Positions 45,976 through 54,485 of a stretch of 64,000 bases of DNA are shown piece by piece. The notes beneath the pieces were generated by a model, which saw only the letters and a program-made list of their open reading frames with translations, was not told where the DNA came from and ran no database searches. The stretch comes from Phosphitispora fastidiosa (lineage in GTDB: Bacteria; Bacillota; Thermincolia; Thermincolales; UBA2595): positions 1 through 64,000 of the forward strand of contig NZ_JAHHUL010000021.1 in the NCBI RefSeq assembly GCF_019008365.1, written 5' to 3'. A program made the translations under genes and the position numbers. The number at the start of each line of letters is the position of its first letter. Within the stretch, counting starts at the first letter, position 1.

Positions 45976-46100
45976 CAGAGACTATGCACCTCATTTCCCT
46001 CTGTTAAACTAAGCGCCGGCTGAACAGCCCCCATTACACCCACTAGTACTTTTGGGGTCAGTAATCTTTACCGGCGTTTAATTAACAACAGCCAACCTGC

Positions 46101-46132
46101 GCCAATGCCAGCATCGTGTACCGGTCATTGGC
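46101..46132 (-). terminator. Hairpin between the DUF2007 gene and accD
   Basis: GCCAATG and CATTGGC with further internal pairing form a stable stem 44 bases after the DUF2007-like gene. No T-run follows. It may terminate, or act in the accD leader. Confidence 0.45.
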
Positions 46133-46175
46133 AGGGTTGACTCACAATGTTTTTTAATCAGTATATGCCGTTTGG

Positions 46176-46373
46176 TCATCCTACAGCACTGTTAAGAATC
46201 TCCATAGCTTCATCTACTTCTGATTCGGGAACAAGTATCTCAACAGCCCCCGTATCGTTCCCATGCGGCAATCCAATAGCACGTAACGTAACTAACAAGC
46301 CTTCATTGCTCAACACTCTTTGCAGGTTTTCAGCAACTGATTTATTAGGCGCTATATAGACTACTGTCCACAC
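46176..46373 (-). CDS. DUF2007-like small protein, 65 aa
   Basis: The product starts MWTVVYIAPNKSVAENLQ and has a small alpha/beta ferredoxin-like look, with VEILVPESEVDEAMEIL at the end. This matches the short DUF2007-type 'putative signal transducing' proteins often found beside accD in Peptococcaceae. GTG 46373 is preferred, as AGGGGG lies seven bases before it; the TTG at 46379 is too close. The function is unknown. Confidence 0.7.
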   Translation of the reverse strand: MWTVVYIAPNKSVAENLQRVLSNEGLLVTLRAIGLPHGNDTGAVEILVPESEVDEAMEILNSAVG

Positions 46374-46467
46374 GTCCAAGCCCCCTATCCGCTACATTCA
46401 ATGGGATGGAACAATTCTTTCATAGTCCTTCGACTAGTATTATCTATATTCCTTTATTTTTAAACAA

Positions 46468-46501
46468 ATAAAATAGAAAATCCAGAGCAGAACCCTGGAC
46501 A
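46468..46501 (-). terminator. Terminator after mtrB
   Basis: TCCAG and CTGGA pair around GGTTCTGCT on the minus strand, followed by TTTTCTATTTTATTTG, 10 bases after the mtrB stop. Confidence 0.7.
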
Positions 46502-46510
46502 AATTTATTG

Positions 46511-46747
46511 CTAAAGACCTGACTCGCACAGGCCGTGTTTAGTCAGTATCTGGGCCTTGCCCCGAATCTTCATGGCCGACGTGTGTTCAGTAAATTGGGC
46601 TATCATAACTTCTCCCTTGTCAAGTTTTTCCGTATGATGAAACTTGGTATCCTGCCCTCGCGTCAGACCTATAATATTAACACCGTTTTCCATGGCCTTA
46701 ATGACAATATATTCACCGACAATCTGTGTTTCCTTCAAATTCCTCAC
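46511..46747 (-). CDS. mtrB: TRAP, trp RNA-binding attenuation protein
   Basis: The 78 aa protein is easily recognised as [23 protein letters not shown], then [14 protein letters not shown] and [19 protein letters not shown] forms an 11-subunit ring which, when loaded with tryptophan, binds a series of GAG/UAG triplets in leader RNA and causes termination or translation block of trp genes. The three RNA-contacting residues of the Bacillus protein (Lys37, Lys56, Arg58) correspond to Lys41, Lys60 and Arg62 here. It lies 76 bases after dnaE on the same strand. The start codon is uncertain; GTG 46747 is the longest. No trp gene is in the window. Confidence 0.93.
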   Translation of the reverse strand: MRNLKETQIVGEYIVIKAMENGVNIIGLTRGQDTKFHHTEKLDKGEVMIAQFTEHTSAMKIRGKAQILTKHGLCESGL

Positions 46748-46823
46748 CTCACATCAATTCTCAGGCAAAGTAATGATACCACAATTTGTGGTTCTTTGCA
46801 AGAAATCCCTGGCAGCAAACGCC

Positions 46824-49800
46824 TTAATCCTTAAGACATACAGACTCCTCACCCAGGAGCCGGACCAATTCTGCGAGAGCTCCGGGCCGACCGTCTACCC
46901 ACCACTCCCTGGTCGTCTTGACGACCTTTTTGTTTGATTCAAAGTATAGTACTACTGGGTTATCTCCCCGATTACGGCGCAAAATTTCCTTTATTCCTGA
47001 TAACGGGTCCTCTCCATCTCCTTCGGGCACCTTTAGGTAAACGGTTGCCGGATGCCTCTCATCAAGACCGGAAATCTTTTCTGCAATCACCTTGGCCTGC
47101 TCATCCCTGGTGTTGAAGTTGATCCTTCCCCTGACAAGTAGAGCCGCATCAGGTTTCAGGAGAAACCGGTTTTCCCTGTATACTCTTGGGAAAATCACCA
47201 CTTCCACACTGCCAAGCAGGTCTTCCAGGACTAAAAAGACCATGGGTTCCCCCTTCCGGGTGGTAATCTGACGCATCCCTGCCACCATCCCGCCGATAAT
47301 AACCGGGGTTTCGTCGGCCAACTCTGCAAGCTGTGCCGTATTATGGGAAACCTTTTCCCTGAGAATACCCTCATATTCTTTCAGGGGATGCCCGCTAATA
47401 TACAGCCCCAGAAGTTCCTTCTCCATTGCCAGCATCTCCCTGGCAGGGAACTCAGGAACATCAGGCAGGGGCTCCGCAGTCTTGTCCAGAACAGGACTGT
47501 CCTCTCCCAGATCAAAGAGGGATATCTGACCATTAGCCCTGTCCCTCTGACTTTGCTGGGCGGCATCCATACATCTGTCAGTAGCAGCCATTAGCTGGGC
47601 GCGTTTTGCCCCCAGCGAATCCATAGCCCCACATTTAATCAGACTCTCCAAGGTCCGTTTGGTAACGTGACGGTGGTCCACCCGTTCACAGAAATCCTGC
47701 AGTGACCCGAACGGCCCGTCCTCTTTGCGGGCGGCAATGATATTCTCAATTGCTGACCGGCCGACATTTTTCACAGCCGCCAGGCCAAACCGGATCTTGT
47801 CACCCACAACCGTAAAACTGACCAGGCTTTCATTAACATCGGGTGGAAGGACATCAATCCCTTCCTTACGGCATTCCTCAATATACAGGGCCACCTTGTC
47901 ACCGGAATCGATAGCTCCGGTGAGCAGCGCTGCCATAAAGGCTACCGGATAATTGGCCTTCAAATAAGCAGTCTGGTATGACACCAGGGCATAAGCGGTA
48001 CTGTGGCTCTTATTAAAGCCGTAACCGGCAAAGTACTCCATCAGGTCAAAAATCTGTCCGGCAATCTCCGGGGCAATTCCTTTTCCCCTGGCGCCCTCAA
48101 TAAACTGGCTTCTGAGCCCGGAAATTACTTCGGGTTTCTTTTTACCCATGGCACGCCTCAGCAAATCGGCTTCTCCCATGGTAAAGCCGGCCAGGTCTCC
48201 CGCAATCCGCATAACCTGTTCCTGGTACAGAATAACACCATAGGTCTCCCGCAGAATCGGTTCCAATGACGGGTGCAGGTACGTACTCGCGCTCTCGCCG
48301 TGTTTGCGCCTGATAAAGTCTTCGACCATCCCGCTCCCCAGAGGACCGGGACGATACAGGGCCACCAGGGCAATGATGTCTTCAAAGACCTCTGGCTTTA
48401 ACTCCTTAAGAATCGCTCTCATCCCGGAGCTTTCCAGCTGGAAAACCCCGATACTCTCCCCCCTCCCCAGCATCTCAAAGGCAGCCGGGTCATCCATGGG
48501 GATGCTGTCAATATCTATCTCCTCACCTAAGGTGTGTTTGATAACTGTCAGGGCATCATCAATTATGGTCAGGGTCTTCAGACCCAACAGATCCATTTTC
48601 AGGAGCCCGATTTCTTCCACAGTATCCTTGGGAAACTGTGTTGCCACCAGACCGTCAGTGGCCCTGTACAGGGGCAGATAGGCAGTCAGCGGCTCTTTCC
48701 CGATCACCACCCCGGCGGCATGGGTGGAGGCATGCCTGGGCATACCCTCTATAGCCCTGGCCATATCAAGCAGCTTCTTCACACCGGGGTCAATGTCATA
48801 AAGCTGACGCAGTTCAGTCCCGTTCTCCAGCGCCCGGTCAAGGGTGATGCCCAGTTCCGCAGGCACCAGCTTGGCCACCCGGTCCACATCGGCATATGGC
48901 ATATTCAGCGCCCTGCCCACATCCCTGATGGCAGCACGGGCTGCCATGGTACCAAAGGTGATAATCTGGGCCACCCGGTCTTCCCCATAGTGCTCAACCA
49001 CATAACGGATGACCTGTTCCCGTTTTTCATAACAAAAGTCGATATCGATATCAGGCATGGACACCCGTTCGGGGTTCAGAAACCGCTCGAACAGTAGGTC
49101 ATATTTAAGTGGGTCAACATTAGTAATCCCCAGAACATAGGCGACCAGGCTCCCGGCAGCGCTGCCGCGCCCCGGACCTACCGGAATTCCGTTCTCCCTG
49201 GCAAACCTGACAAAATCCCATACTATCAGGAAATAACCGGGGAACCCCATGTCAGCAATTACCTTAAGCTCATAATCCAGCCTCTCCCTGACTTCCGGCC
49301 CGGCCCCGGGATAACGGTCAGCCAGCCCCTTGAGGCACAATTCCTCCAGATAACTTTCCACAGTATGGCCTTGGGGAATCCGGTAATCAGGCAGGTAAGT
49401 ATGTTCAAAGTCAAGCGCAACATTGCACCTTGCGGCTATTTTCACCGTATTGGCCAGGGCCTCCGGGTATTCTCCGAAAAGCAGGCGCATCTCGGCAGCA
49501 TCCTTGAAATAGAACTCCTGAGTCCCAAAGTCCATGCGGTCTGTGTCCCCCAAGGTCTTTCCGGTTCCAATACAGAGGAGTACATCCTGGACCTCGGCAT
49601 CTTCTTTTTTGACATAATGAATATCATTAGTGACCACCAGAGGAATCCCCAGTTCGCGGCTTATCTTAACCAGCTCAGCATTTACCGCCCGCTGACCCTC
49701 CAAGCCGTGTTCCTGCATTTCAAGGAAAAAGTTCCCCCTGCCAAATATGTCTTCATACTCCCTGGCTGCTTCCCTGGCCAGGTTAAACTGCGAATTCTTG

Positions 49801-50240
49801 ATTGCGGTGGCAACTTCCCCGCCCAGGCAGGCGCTCAGGGCAATCAGCCCCTGGCCGTGTTTCCTTAGGGCTTCCTTATCGGTCCTGGGCTTATAATAGA
49901 AGCCATGGGTATAGGCACAGGAAACTATATTCAGCAGATTGCGGTAGCCTGTCTCGTTTTCAGCCAAAAGGACCAGGTGGTAATTGGCATCATCCTTACC
50001 CGCTTCCCGATTCTCCATTGACCTTGGTGCCACATAGACCTCACAGCCAAGGATAGGTTTTATGCCGGCTTTGTGAGCCGCCTTATAGAAATCGATAACC
50101 CCAAACATAGCCCCATGGTCGGTAATGGCCAGCGCCGGCATACCCCTTTCAGCGGCAAGGGCAACCAGTTCCCTGATGCGGGCCGCCCCGTCAAGGAGGC
50201 TGTATTCGGTGTGTACATGAAGATGAACGAAATCCTGCAT
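46824..50240 (-). CDS. dnaE: DNA polymerase III alpha subunit (DnaE)
   Basis: The 1138 aa replicative or lagging-strand polymerase starts FVHLHVHTEYSLLDGA, the PHP domain. The polymerase core shows GPGRGSAAGSLVAY and the catalytic aspartates in PDIDIDF near residue 400. FNKSHSTAYA (about 745) and an OB-fold near 970-1060 follow. The length and domain order fit the DnaE type of Firmicutes, which also carry PolC. ATG 50240 has GGAGG nine bases before. It opens the dnaE-mtrB run. Confidence 0.96.
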   Translation of the reverse strand: MQDFVHLHVHTEYSLLDGAARIRELVALAAERGMPALAITDHGAMFGVIDFYKAAHKAGIKPILGCEVYVAPRSMENREAGKDDANYHLVLLAENETGYRNLLNIVSCAYTHGFYYKPRTDKEALRKHGQGLIALSACLGGEVATAIKNSQFNLAREAAREYEDIFGRGNFFLEMQEHGLEGQRAVNAELVKISRELGIPLVVTNDIHYVKKEDAEVQDVLLCIGTGKTLGDTDRMDFGTQEFYFKDAAEMRLLFGEYPEALANTVKIAARCNVALDFEHTYLPDYRIPQGHTVESYLEELCLKGLADRYPGAGPEVRERLDYELKVIADMGFPGYFLIVWDFVRFARENGIPVGPGRGSAAGSLVAYVLGITNVDPLKYDLLFERFLNPERVSMPDIDIDFCYEKREQVIRYVVEHYGEDRVAQIITFGTMAARAAIRDVGRALNMPYADVDRVAKLVPAELGITLDRALENGTELRQLYDIDPGVKKLLDMARAIEGMPRHASTHAAGVVIGKEPLTAYLPLYRATDGLVATQFPKDTVEEIGLLKMDLLGLKTLTIIDDALTVIKHTLGEEIDIDSIPMDDPAAFEMLGRGESIGVFQLESSGMRAILKELKPEVFEDIIALVALYRPGPLGSGMVEDFIRRKHGESASTYLHPSLEPILRETYGVILYQEQVMRIAGDLAGFTMGEADLLRRAMGKKKPEVISGLRSQFIEGARGKGIAPEIAGQIFDLMEYFAGYGFNKSHSTAYALVSYQTAYLKANYPVAFMAALLTGAIDSGDKVALYIEECRKEGIDVLPPDVNESLVSFTVVGDKIRFGLAAVKNVGRSAIENIIAARKEDGPFGSLQDFCERVDHRHVTKRTLESLIKCGAMDSLGAKRAQLMAATDRCMDAAQQSQRDRANGQISLFDLGEDSPVLDKTAEPLPDVPEFPAREMLAMEKELLGLYISGHPLKEYEGILREKVSHNTAQLAELADETPVIIGGMVAGMRQITTRKGEPMVFLVLEDLLGSVEVVIFPRVYRENRFLLKPDAALLVRGRINFNTRDEQAKVIAEKISGLDERHPATVYLKVPEGDGEDPLSGIKEILRRNRGDNPVVLYFESNKKVVKTTREWWVDGRPGALAELVRLLGEESVCLKD

Positions 50241-50361
50241 AATTATTGGCCTCCATTAAAATCGCCATATCTTGAGAGTAAAATTCCCTGACTTATAATT
50301 CGCTCTAAAAAGTATTATTTCCTCTACAGGTTTATGTTTTTGTCTGTTTCCACATACAAAT

Positions 50362-50408
50362 GCCCTCCTATAGTAGTTTTTTATTTTACCATAGGAGGGC
50401 TCTTTTGG
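50362..50408. terminator. Terminator-like hairpin before the stalk genes
   Basis: GCCCTCCTAT and ATAGGAGGGC are perfect inverted copies with a 19-base T-rich loop, in the 226-base gap between dnaE and the stalk-protein gene. The T-run after the stem is weak on both strands. Confidence 0.55.
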
Positions 50409-50466
50409 GTTTATCCGGGATCAGATCTTACTTTTAGTTTAGTGAAGCCCGATTGCCGTACTAATT

Positions 50467-51651
50467 TTAGAACGGCCAGGGAAGGTCAGGTGTAAGCAGG
50501 TCAACGCCGTCTGAAACTGCTTCACCGACCCCGCCGACAAACTCTACCAGGCGGTTCTTGCCGGCATGATCATGTACTATAAGAAGCTTAACCCCTACTT
50601 TCAGTTTATCCTGAGGGACAGTTGCACTCCAGTTTTCCGTGCGGTCATTTGTGCCTATCCACGAACCATCTACTCCATAGCTCTGCTGTGATGAAACCCA
50701 GATAATAACATTATTGGCATCAAGAAGACCTACTGCAACTCCTCCGGTAAATCCGGACGTCCTGGCATCTGTCCAGGTCCGGGTGGTCACCTGTAAAAAT
50801 CCTGCACTATTTAGAGTAGCATTGGACTCCATGTGCTGGTCAGAATCATCGTCTATTTTATCATTCCGGTTATGAGCCGTAAGTGGGAAAATATTCTGCC
50901 AGGAGGTATCTTCCACCTGTGCAGCCGGCGGGTTTGCAGGCTGTGTTGCTGCCGGAGGGGCAGCAGGCTGGGTTCCGTTGTTGGGCTGGTCCGGTGCAGT
51001 TATATCAACTGTATCGGTTTCGGCATTCCAGCCAACTGTCAATCCCAATGCCTCTGCGATGGCCCTGGCAGGAAGAAATGTCCTGCCGCCTTCAATAAAC
51101 GCAGTGGTATCCATGGTAAATACCTGACCATTAACCTCAAAGGTCTTATCACCGATTTTAAGCCTTACAGACCGGTCGCCAAGGGTAAGTAAAACTGTCT
51201 GCGCAGCAGGGTCCCACTGGAGCTCTGCTCCGAAGGCCTCAGCAATCGCCCGTAAGGGCAGCACTGTCCTGTTGTCCTGGTTGATAAACGGCTTGACATC
51301 CGCTTCCAGGGGTACGCCGTTAACATTTACGGTAACATATTTCTTTACTGTTACCGTATTTGTATTTGTCACCGTATTCTGCTGGTTAACCTGGTTATTG
51401 CTGCCGATATTGCTGTTATTTATGGTGGTATTCCCTGATATGTTAATATTTATGTTCGAGGTATTATCGGTTGTGGTGTTATTGTTGATCGTTGTATTAG
51501 TAGTTCCTGCTCCTATATCTCCGGTAACTCCCGGAACAGGACCAATTGTTTCTTCAGCATAGGCCATAACTGCAAAGGAAATAACCAAAGCCAGCGCCAA
51601 AACCAGGCTTAGAACCCTCTTCTTTAAAACCTTTTTGTTCAATACCTTCAT
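50467..51651 (-). CDS. Stalk-domain (copper amine oxidase N-terminal-like) surface protein
   Basis: The 394 aa protein has a signal peptide (about 10-32), an asparagine/threonine-rich stretch (about 45-95; contains IGSNNQVNQQNTV), and a stalk domain of the copper amine oxidase N-terminal type with two units (about 105-210; INQDNRTVLPLRAIAEAFG and GRTFLPARAIAEALG). A Pro/Ala linker and a C-terminal beta domain of ~140 residues follow. No oxidase domain is present. The ATG is directly next to GGGAG, so the TTG three codons later may be used. It is 14 bases downstream of a paralogue. Probably exported or wall-associated; the function is unknown. Confidence 0.82.
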   Translation of the reverse strand: MKVLNKKVLKKRVLSLVLALALVISFAVMAYAEETIGPVPGVTGDIGAGTTNTTINNNTTTDNTSNININISGNTTINNSNIGSNNQVNQQNTVTNTNTVTVKKYVTVNVNGVPLEADVKPFINQDNRTVLPLRAIAEAFGAELQWDPAAQTVLLTLGDRSVRLKIGDKTFEVNGQVFTMDTTAFIEGGRTFLPARAIAEALGLTVGWNAETDTVDITAPDQPNNGTQPAAPPAATQPANPPAAQVEDTSWQNIFPLTAHNRNDKIDDDSDQHMESNATLNSAGFLQVTTRTWTDARTSGFTGGVAVGLLDANNVIIWVSSQQSYGVDGSWIGTNDRTENWSATVPQDKLKVGVKLLIVHDHAGKNRLVEFVGGVGEAVSDGVDLLTPDLPWPF

Positions 51652-51665
51652 CTCCCTTTTTCTTC

Positions 51666-52721
51666 TTACAGCCCGGCACCCGTTTTAACAATCACAGTTT
51701 TGTTGGCCTGATCCCATTCCACAGTGGCTCCCAGCGCCTGACTTACAGCCCGGACCGGTATATATGTACGTGAAGATTTAATAACAGCCAGGGTATCCAT
51801 TGCCTGCACGTTTCCGTCCACTTCGATAACCTGTTGTCCGATAGGAACCCGGACAACTCTCTGCCCCTGGCTGAGAGCGGCAATTCTTTCCCTAGGGTCC
51901 CACTGGACCGCTGCACCCAACTTTTCGGCTATGGCCCGGAACGGGACCATTACCCGGTTGTTCTTATTGATAAATGGCGGGGCATCACCGGGATTCATCT
52001 GCTCACCATTGACAACAATCTTCACATACTCGACAGCCGTGCTGGCCGAATTATAGTTGGCCACTGTAGTTGTCTGGTTAACCTGGTTGTTGCTGGCAAT
52101 ATTGCTGTTGGTAATTGTGCTGTCACTTATATTTACCGTTGTATTAGCCTCATTTGTTATATCTGTTTCATTTATGATTGTTTCAGAGTTATCCTCATAG
52201 ATATTTGTTACCGGAGCCGGCTGGTCGGTAGTGCCGTATACTTGGTTGGAATAACCTGAAGTGCCGGCACTGTTGTATGCTGCAACCCGGAAGTAGTAAG
52301 TCCGCTCAGGAGAAAGTTCGTCACTGGTAAAATAGGTTTCATCTGGTCCAACCTCCCCCACCTGGCTCCAGTTACTGCTGCCGGTCCTCCGTTCGACCGT
52401 GAAACCTGTTTCATTAGATGAGTTGTCACTCCATTCTATGGTTATTTCAGTGGAAGTAGTTGCCCCGATTATTAAATCAGATGGTGCGGCAGGTACAACA
52501 ATTAGAGGCCCACGGATAAGTGAATCGTCAATTATTATAGGGTTATCAATTATAGGGTTATCAATTATAGGATTATCAATTATTAATGAGGGATCCTCGA
52601 TGATTGGATCATACTTTATAGGAAAGGTAAGAGCCGCTGATACAGGTGTGAAAAAGAACATATTACATAACATTATGCCTGAAACCAGTAATGTACAAAG
52701 AGACATCTGTCTCTGTTTCAT
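51666..52721 (-). CDS. Stalk-domain surface protein with fibronectin type III domain
   Basis: The ~351 aa product has a signal peptide, an IIDNP repeat run, a fibronectin III domain (about 85-168; PSDLIIGATTSTEITIEW, NSAGTSGYSNQ), an Asn/Thr-rich segment with IASNNQVNQTTTV, and a two-unit stalk domain at the C-terminus (NKNNRVMVPFRAIAEKLG, SRTYIPVRAVSQALG). The Asn-rich and stalk segments are clearly related to those of the gene downstream. The start may be ATG 52721 or 52724, or GTG 52727; GGGGGTG lies before them. Probably co-transcribed with the downstream paralogue. Confidence 0.82.
   Translation of the reverse strand: MKQRQMSLCTLLVSGIMLCNMFFFTPVSAALTFPIKYDPIIEDPSLIIDNPIIDNPIIDNPIIIDDSLIRGPLIVVPAAPSDLIIGATTSTEITIEWSDNSSNETGFTVERRTGSSNWSQVGEVGPDETYFTSDELSPERTYYFRVAAYNSAGTSGYSNQVYGTTDQPAPVTNIYEDNSETIINETDITNEANTTVNISDSTITNSNIASNNQVNQTTTVANYNSASTAVEYVKIVVNGEQMNPGDAPPFINKNNRVMVPFRAIAEKLGAAVQWDPRERIAALSQGQRVVRVPIGQQVIEVDGNVQAMDTLAVIKSSRTYIPVRAVSQALGATVEWDQANKTVIVKTGAGL
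52540..52584 (-). repeat. Three 15-bp tandem repeats in the stalk-protein gene
   Basis: Units of the form GGGTTATCAATTATA occur three times in a row and encode repeating IIDNP, in frame. Confidence 0.85.
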
Positions 52722-52996
52722 CATCACACCCCCTTTCCGAACAGTTTTCTACAGAAAAAACAAATCTGCACTTAAAGTCATTGTACTATTTTGATAAGTA
52801 TAAATGCTATCAAGATATTGCGATTGTTTTTGTGGATATTGCTGTGTTTTTATGAATATTGGGTATTGTTTTTGTAATAATTACTGTGTTCTCCCCGCCA
52901 GGCGCGTATGCTGACAGGAATGCATATTTACCGCCCACATTTTACATTATATGTTTAAGGTTATATTTCTAAAGAAAACTTAGAGGAGGATTGAAG

Positions 52997-53212
52997 ATGC
53001 CAGAATACATTGTGCAAGTGAACCAGGATAACAGTATTGACATTCCGCCGGCAGTAAGGGACAGGCTCGCCCTGGAACCAGGGGACAAGATTGTGATGAG
53101 ATTCGATAATGCGGCAGAACACGTGGTAATGGGAAAACTTCCTATGGAAGCGGCTGAAAAGGCTCGGGAACTGGAGGGAAGGCAGGGAAAAACAATAAAA
53201 ATAAGCCCGTAA
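52997..53212 (+). CDS. AbrB/SpoVT-type swapped-hairpin DNA-binding protein
   Basis: The 71 aa product has one AbrB-type domain (EYIVQVNQDNSIDIPPAVRDRLALEPGDKIVMR), the double-psi beta-barrel-like dimer found in AbrB, SpoVT and MazE-type antitoxins. The C-terminal 25 residues are helical and charged. ATG 52997 is preferred: GAGGAGG lies seven bases before. No toxin gene follows, so a transition-state-type regulator is as likely as an antitoxin. A strong terminator follows. Confidence 0.8.
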   Translation: MPEYIVQVNQDNSIDIPPAVRDRLALEPGDKIVMRFDNAAEHVVMGKLPMEAAEKARELEGRQGKTIKISP

Positions 53213-53243
53213 TCCGGGTTATCGGGGGTGTGCCCCCTTTGAA

Positions 53244-53296
53244 CAAGAAAATTGACACCGAAGATAACTTTTTCGGAGTCAGTTTTCTTGTTTTTC
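53244..53296 (+). terminator. Terminator after the AbrB-like gene
   Basis: CAAGAAAA-TGAC-CCGAA and TTCGG-GTCA-TTTTCTTG form a 19-pair stem with two mismatches, followed by five T. A smaller GGGGG/CCCCC hairpin at 53224-53237 precedes it. Confidence 0.9.
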
Positions 53297-53365
53297 AGTC
53301 AATGTAAAGGAAATATTGCCAGCCTGACGAACAGATAGATTATAGAAACCTTGGGGGGCTATCAC

Positions 53366-53683
53366 ATGTCATCTGTTCAGAAAAAAAACTGTTTGAAATG
53401 GGAGAACTCAAAATTGTATCCGGTTATTTCACCTGAAGGAGAACTTCTTGGTCACGGCCGCCTTGTTGATGACCGTTATATCAGGCTATTCAATCACCTG
53501 ATGTCAACAGGCCGGCCCCCCAGACCAGTTAAAAAGCCCATTGAACTCTCAATATACCCGGTGCTTGCTGAAGATGGCCGGGTTGTGGGGGAAGTACCTC
53601 TGATCAACAGGAGTTATATCCTGGCAAACAGGTTTACGGTGAGCCATTATATTAATTATGAGGTGGAAGGCGAGATAACCTGA
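53366..53683 (+). CDS. Hypothetical protein with an internal duplication, 105 aa
   Basis: ATG 53366 is the likely start, with GGGGGG 9 bases before it. The sequence repeats itself: LYPVISPEGELLG...VDDRYI in the first half and IYPVLAEDGRVVGE...INRSYI in the second, about 47 residues apart. No signal peptide, cysteine pairs or membrane segments. I do not recognise the family. Its 3' end overlaps the convergent gene by 28 bases. Confidence 0.6.
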   Translation: MSSVQKKNCLKWENSKLYPVISPEGELLGHGRLVDDRYIRLFNHLMSTGRPPRPVKKPIELSIYPVLAEDGRVVGEVPLINRSYILANRFTVSHYINYEVEGEIT

Positions 53684-54069
53684 TTTTCTACCTCGGCTGA
53701 TTCCCCATAGATCTTATTGTATGCTATATCCCAGCGTTTTCTGGTTAGCACTTCAGTTTTGGGTTCATCCTGTTCATAATAATATATTGCATAAATATCC
53801 CCCGTATCCTGATTCATAAACATCCTGGCTGTTGCTTCATCAATGTTTTCACCGACAACCCAGTACAGGACCCGGTATCCCTTAACAACATCAAGCATAT
53901 GAACACGGAGGACCTGTTTATAGAGACTGAGTATACTTTCCTGGTTTTTCATCAACTCAAACCACTTTTTTGTCACCGACCGCCTTACCGTATTCCCACA
54001 ACTGTCGGGAATCTCAAGCTGAATCCTTTCCCCAAACAGGGTATCCCAGATTCCTACCGAAAAATGCAT
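53656..54069 (-). CDS. Hypothetical protein under c-di-GMP riboswitch control, 137 aa
   Basis: GGGAGGG six bases before ATG 54069 supports the start. The protein begins MHFSVGIWDTLFGERIQLEI, is predicted soluble and mixed alpha/beta, and has one cysteine near residue 24. No membrane segment or known catalytic motif is seen. A cyclic-di-GMP-I riboswitch with a downstream hairpin lies in its leader, so its expression should respond to c-di-GMP. That suggests a link to motility, attachment or surface change, but the function is unknown. Confidence 0.65.
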   Translation of the reverse strand: MHFSVGIWDTLFGERIQLEIPDSCGNTVRRSVTKKWFELMKNQESILSLYKQVLRVHMLDVVKGYRVLYWVVGENIDEATARMFMNQDTGDIYAIYYYEQDEPKTEVLTRKRWDIAYNKIYGESAEVENQVISPSTS

Positions 54070-54174
54070 ACATATCCCTCCCTATGTTAACTTTAAGTCA
54101 GCATAGCACTTCACCATATCTTTATTACGCTAATGCGTACTATTTTAAGTCGGTGAGCCGCTATAAGAAAATAA

Positions 54175-54206
54175 CAACCCCTTTTTTCGCCATGAATAAA
54201 GGGGTA
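54175..54206 (-). terminator. Terminator hairpin in the riboswitch expression platform
   Basis: ACCCCTTT and AAAGGGGT pair on the minus strand and are followed by TGTTATTTTCTT. It lies between the aptamer and the start codon. Confidence 0.75.
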
Positions 54207-54209
54207 ATT

Positions 54210-54296
54210 CGCTTGAGCGGCAACCTGGCAGTCCTAGTGAAAAATCACCTTAGACCCATGGCTTTGCGTCCCCGGCTTTCGCTGGGTTTGCCAAAA
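54210..54296 (-). promoter_or_regulatory. Cyclic-di-GMP-I (GEMM) riboswitch aptamer
   Basis: On the minus strand the conserved class I elements occur in order: GGCAAACC, a GCGAAAGC tetraloop arm, GGGACGCAAAGCC, GGTCTAAGG, then CTAGGACTGCCAGG (the tetraloop receptor side) and GGTTGCCGC. These match the GEMM-I consensus closely. A terminator hairpin lies 3' and the 137 aa gene begins about 140 bases downstream. The rest of the 416-base gap (54297-54485) contains only AT-rich sequence with two tandem 21-bp repeats at 54368-54409. Confidence 0.93.
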
Positions 54297-54367
54297 TATT
54301 AACTTGTTTCTTATTTCTCCTTAATTCTCATTTCAACATTAATTCTCATTTTCCTGCCAAACGGCTC

Positions 54368-54409
54368 AAAATACGGTTTTCAGGGGTTAAAATGCGGTTT
54401 TTAGGGGTT
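54368..54409 (+). repeat. Two tandem 21-bp repeats
   Basis: AAAATACGGTTTTCAGGGGTT is followed directly by AAAATGCGGTTTTTAGGGGTT (two differences), then by a third AAAATGC start. Confidence 0.75.
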
Positions 54410-54485
54410 AAAATGCAGCAAGTAACAAGTGAATACTGCCGCGAATATAATGTGTTGAGTGAAGGGCTGAAAGGGGGCTAATAAT

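Noticed and set aside
46101-46132. Riboswitch in the accD leader
   Set aside because: Only one hairpin is visible and no known aptamer consensus matched; kept as a hairpin only.
52997-53212. Toxin-antitoxin module from the AbrB-like protein
   Set aside because: No toxin-like ORF follows before the strong terminator; the next gene has no toxin motif.
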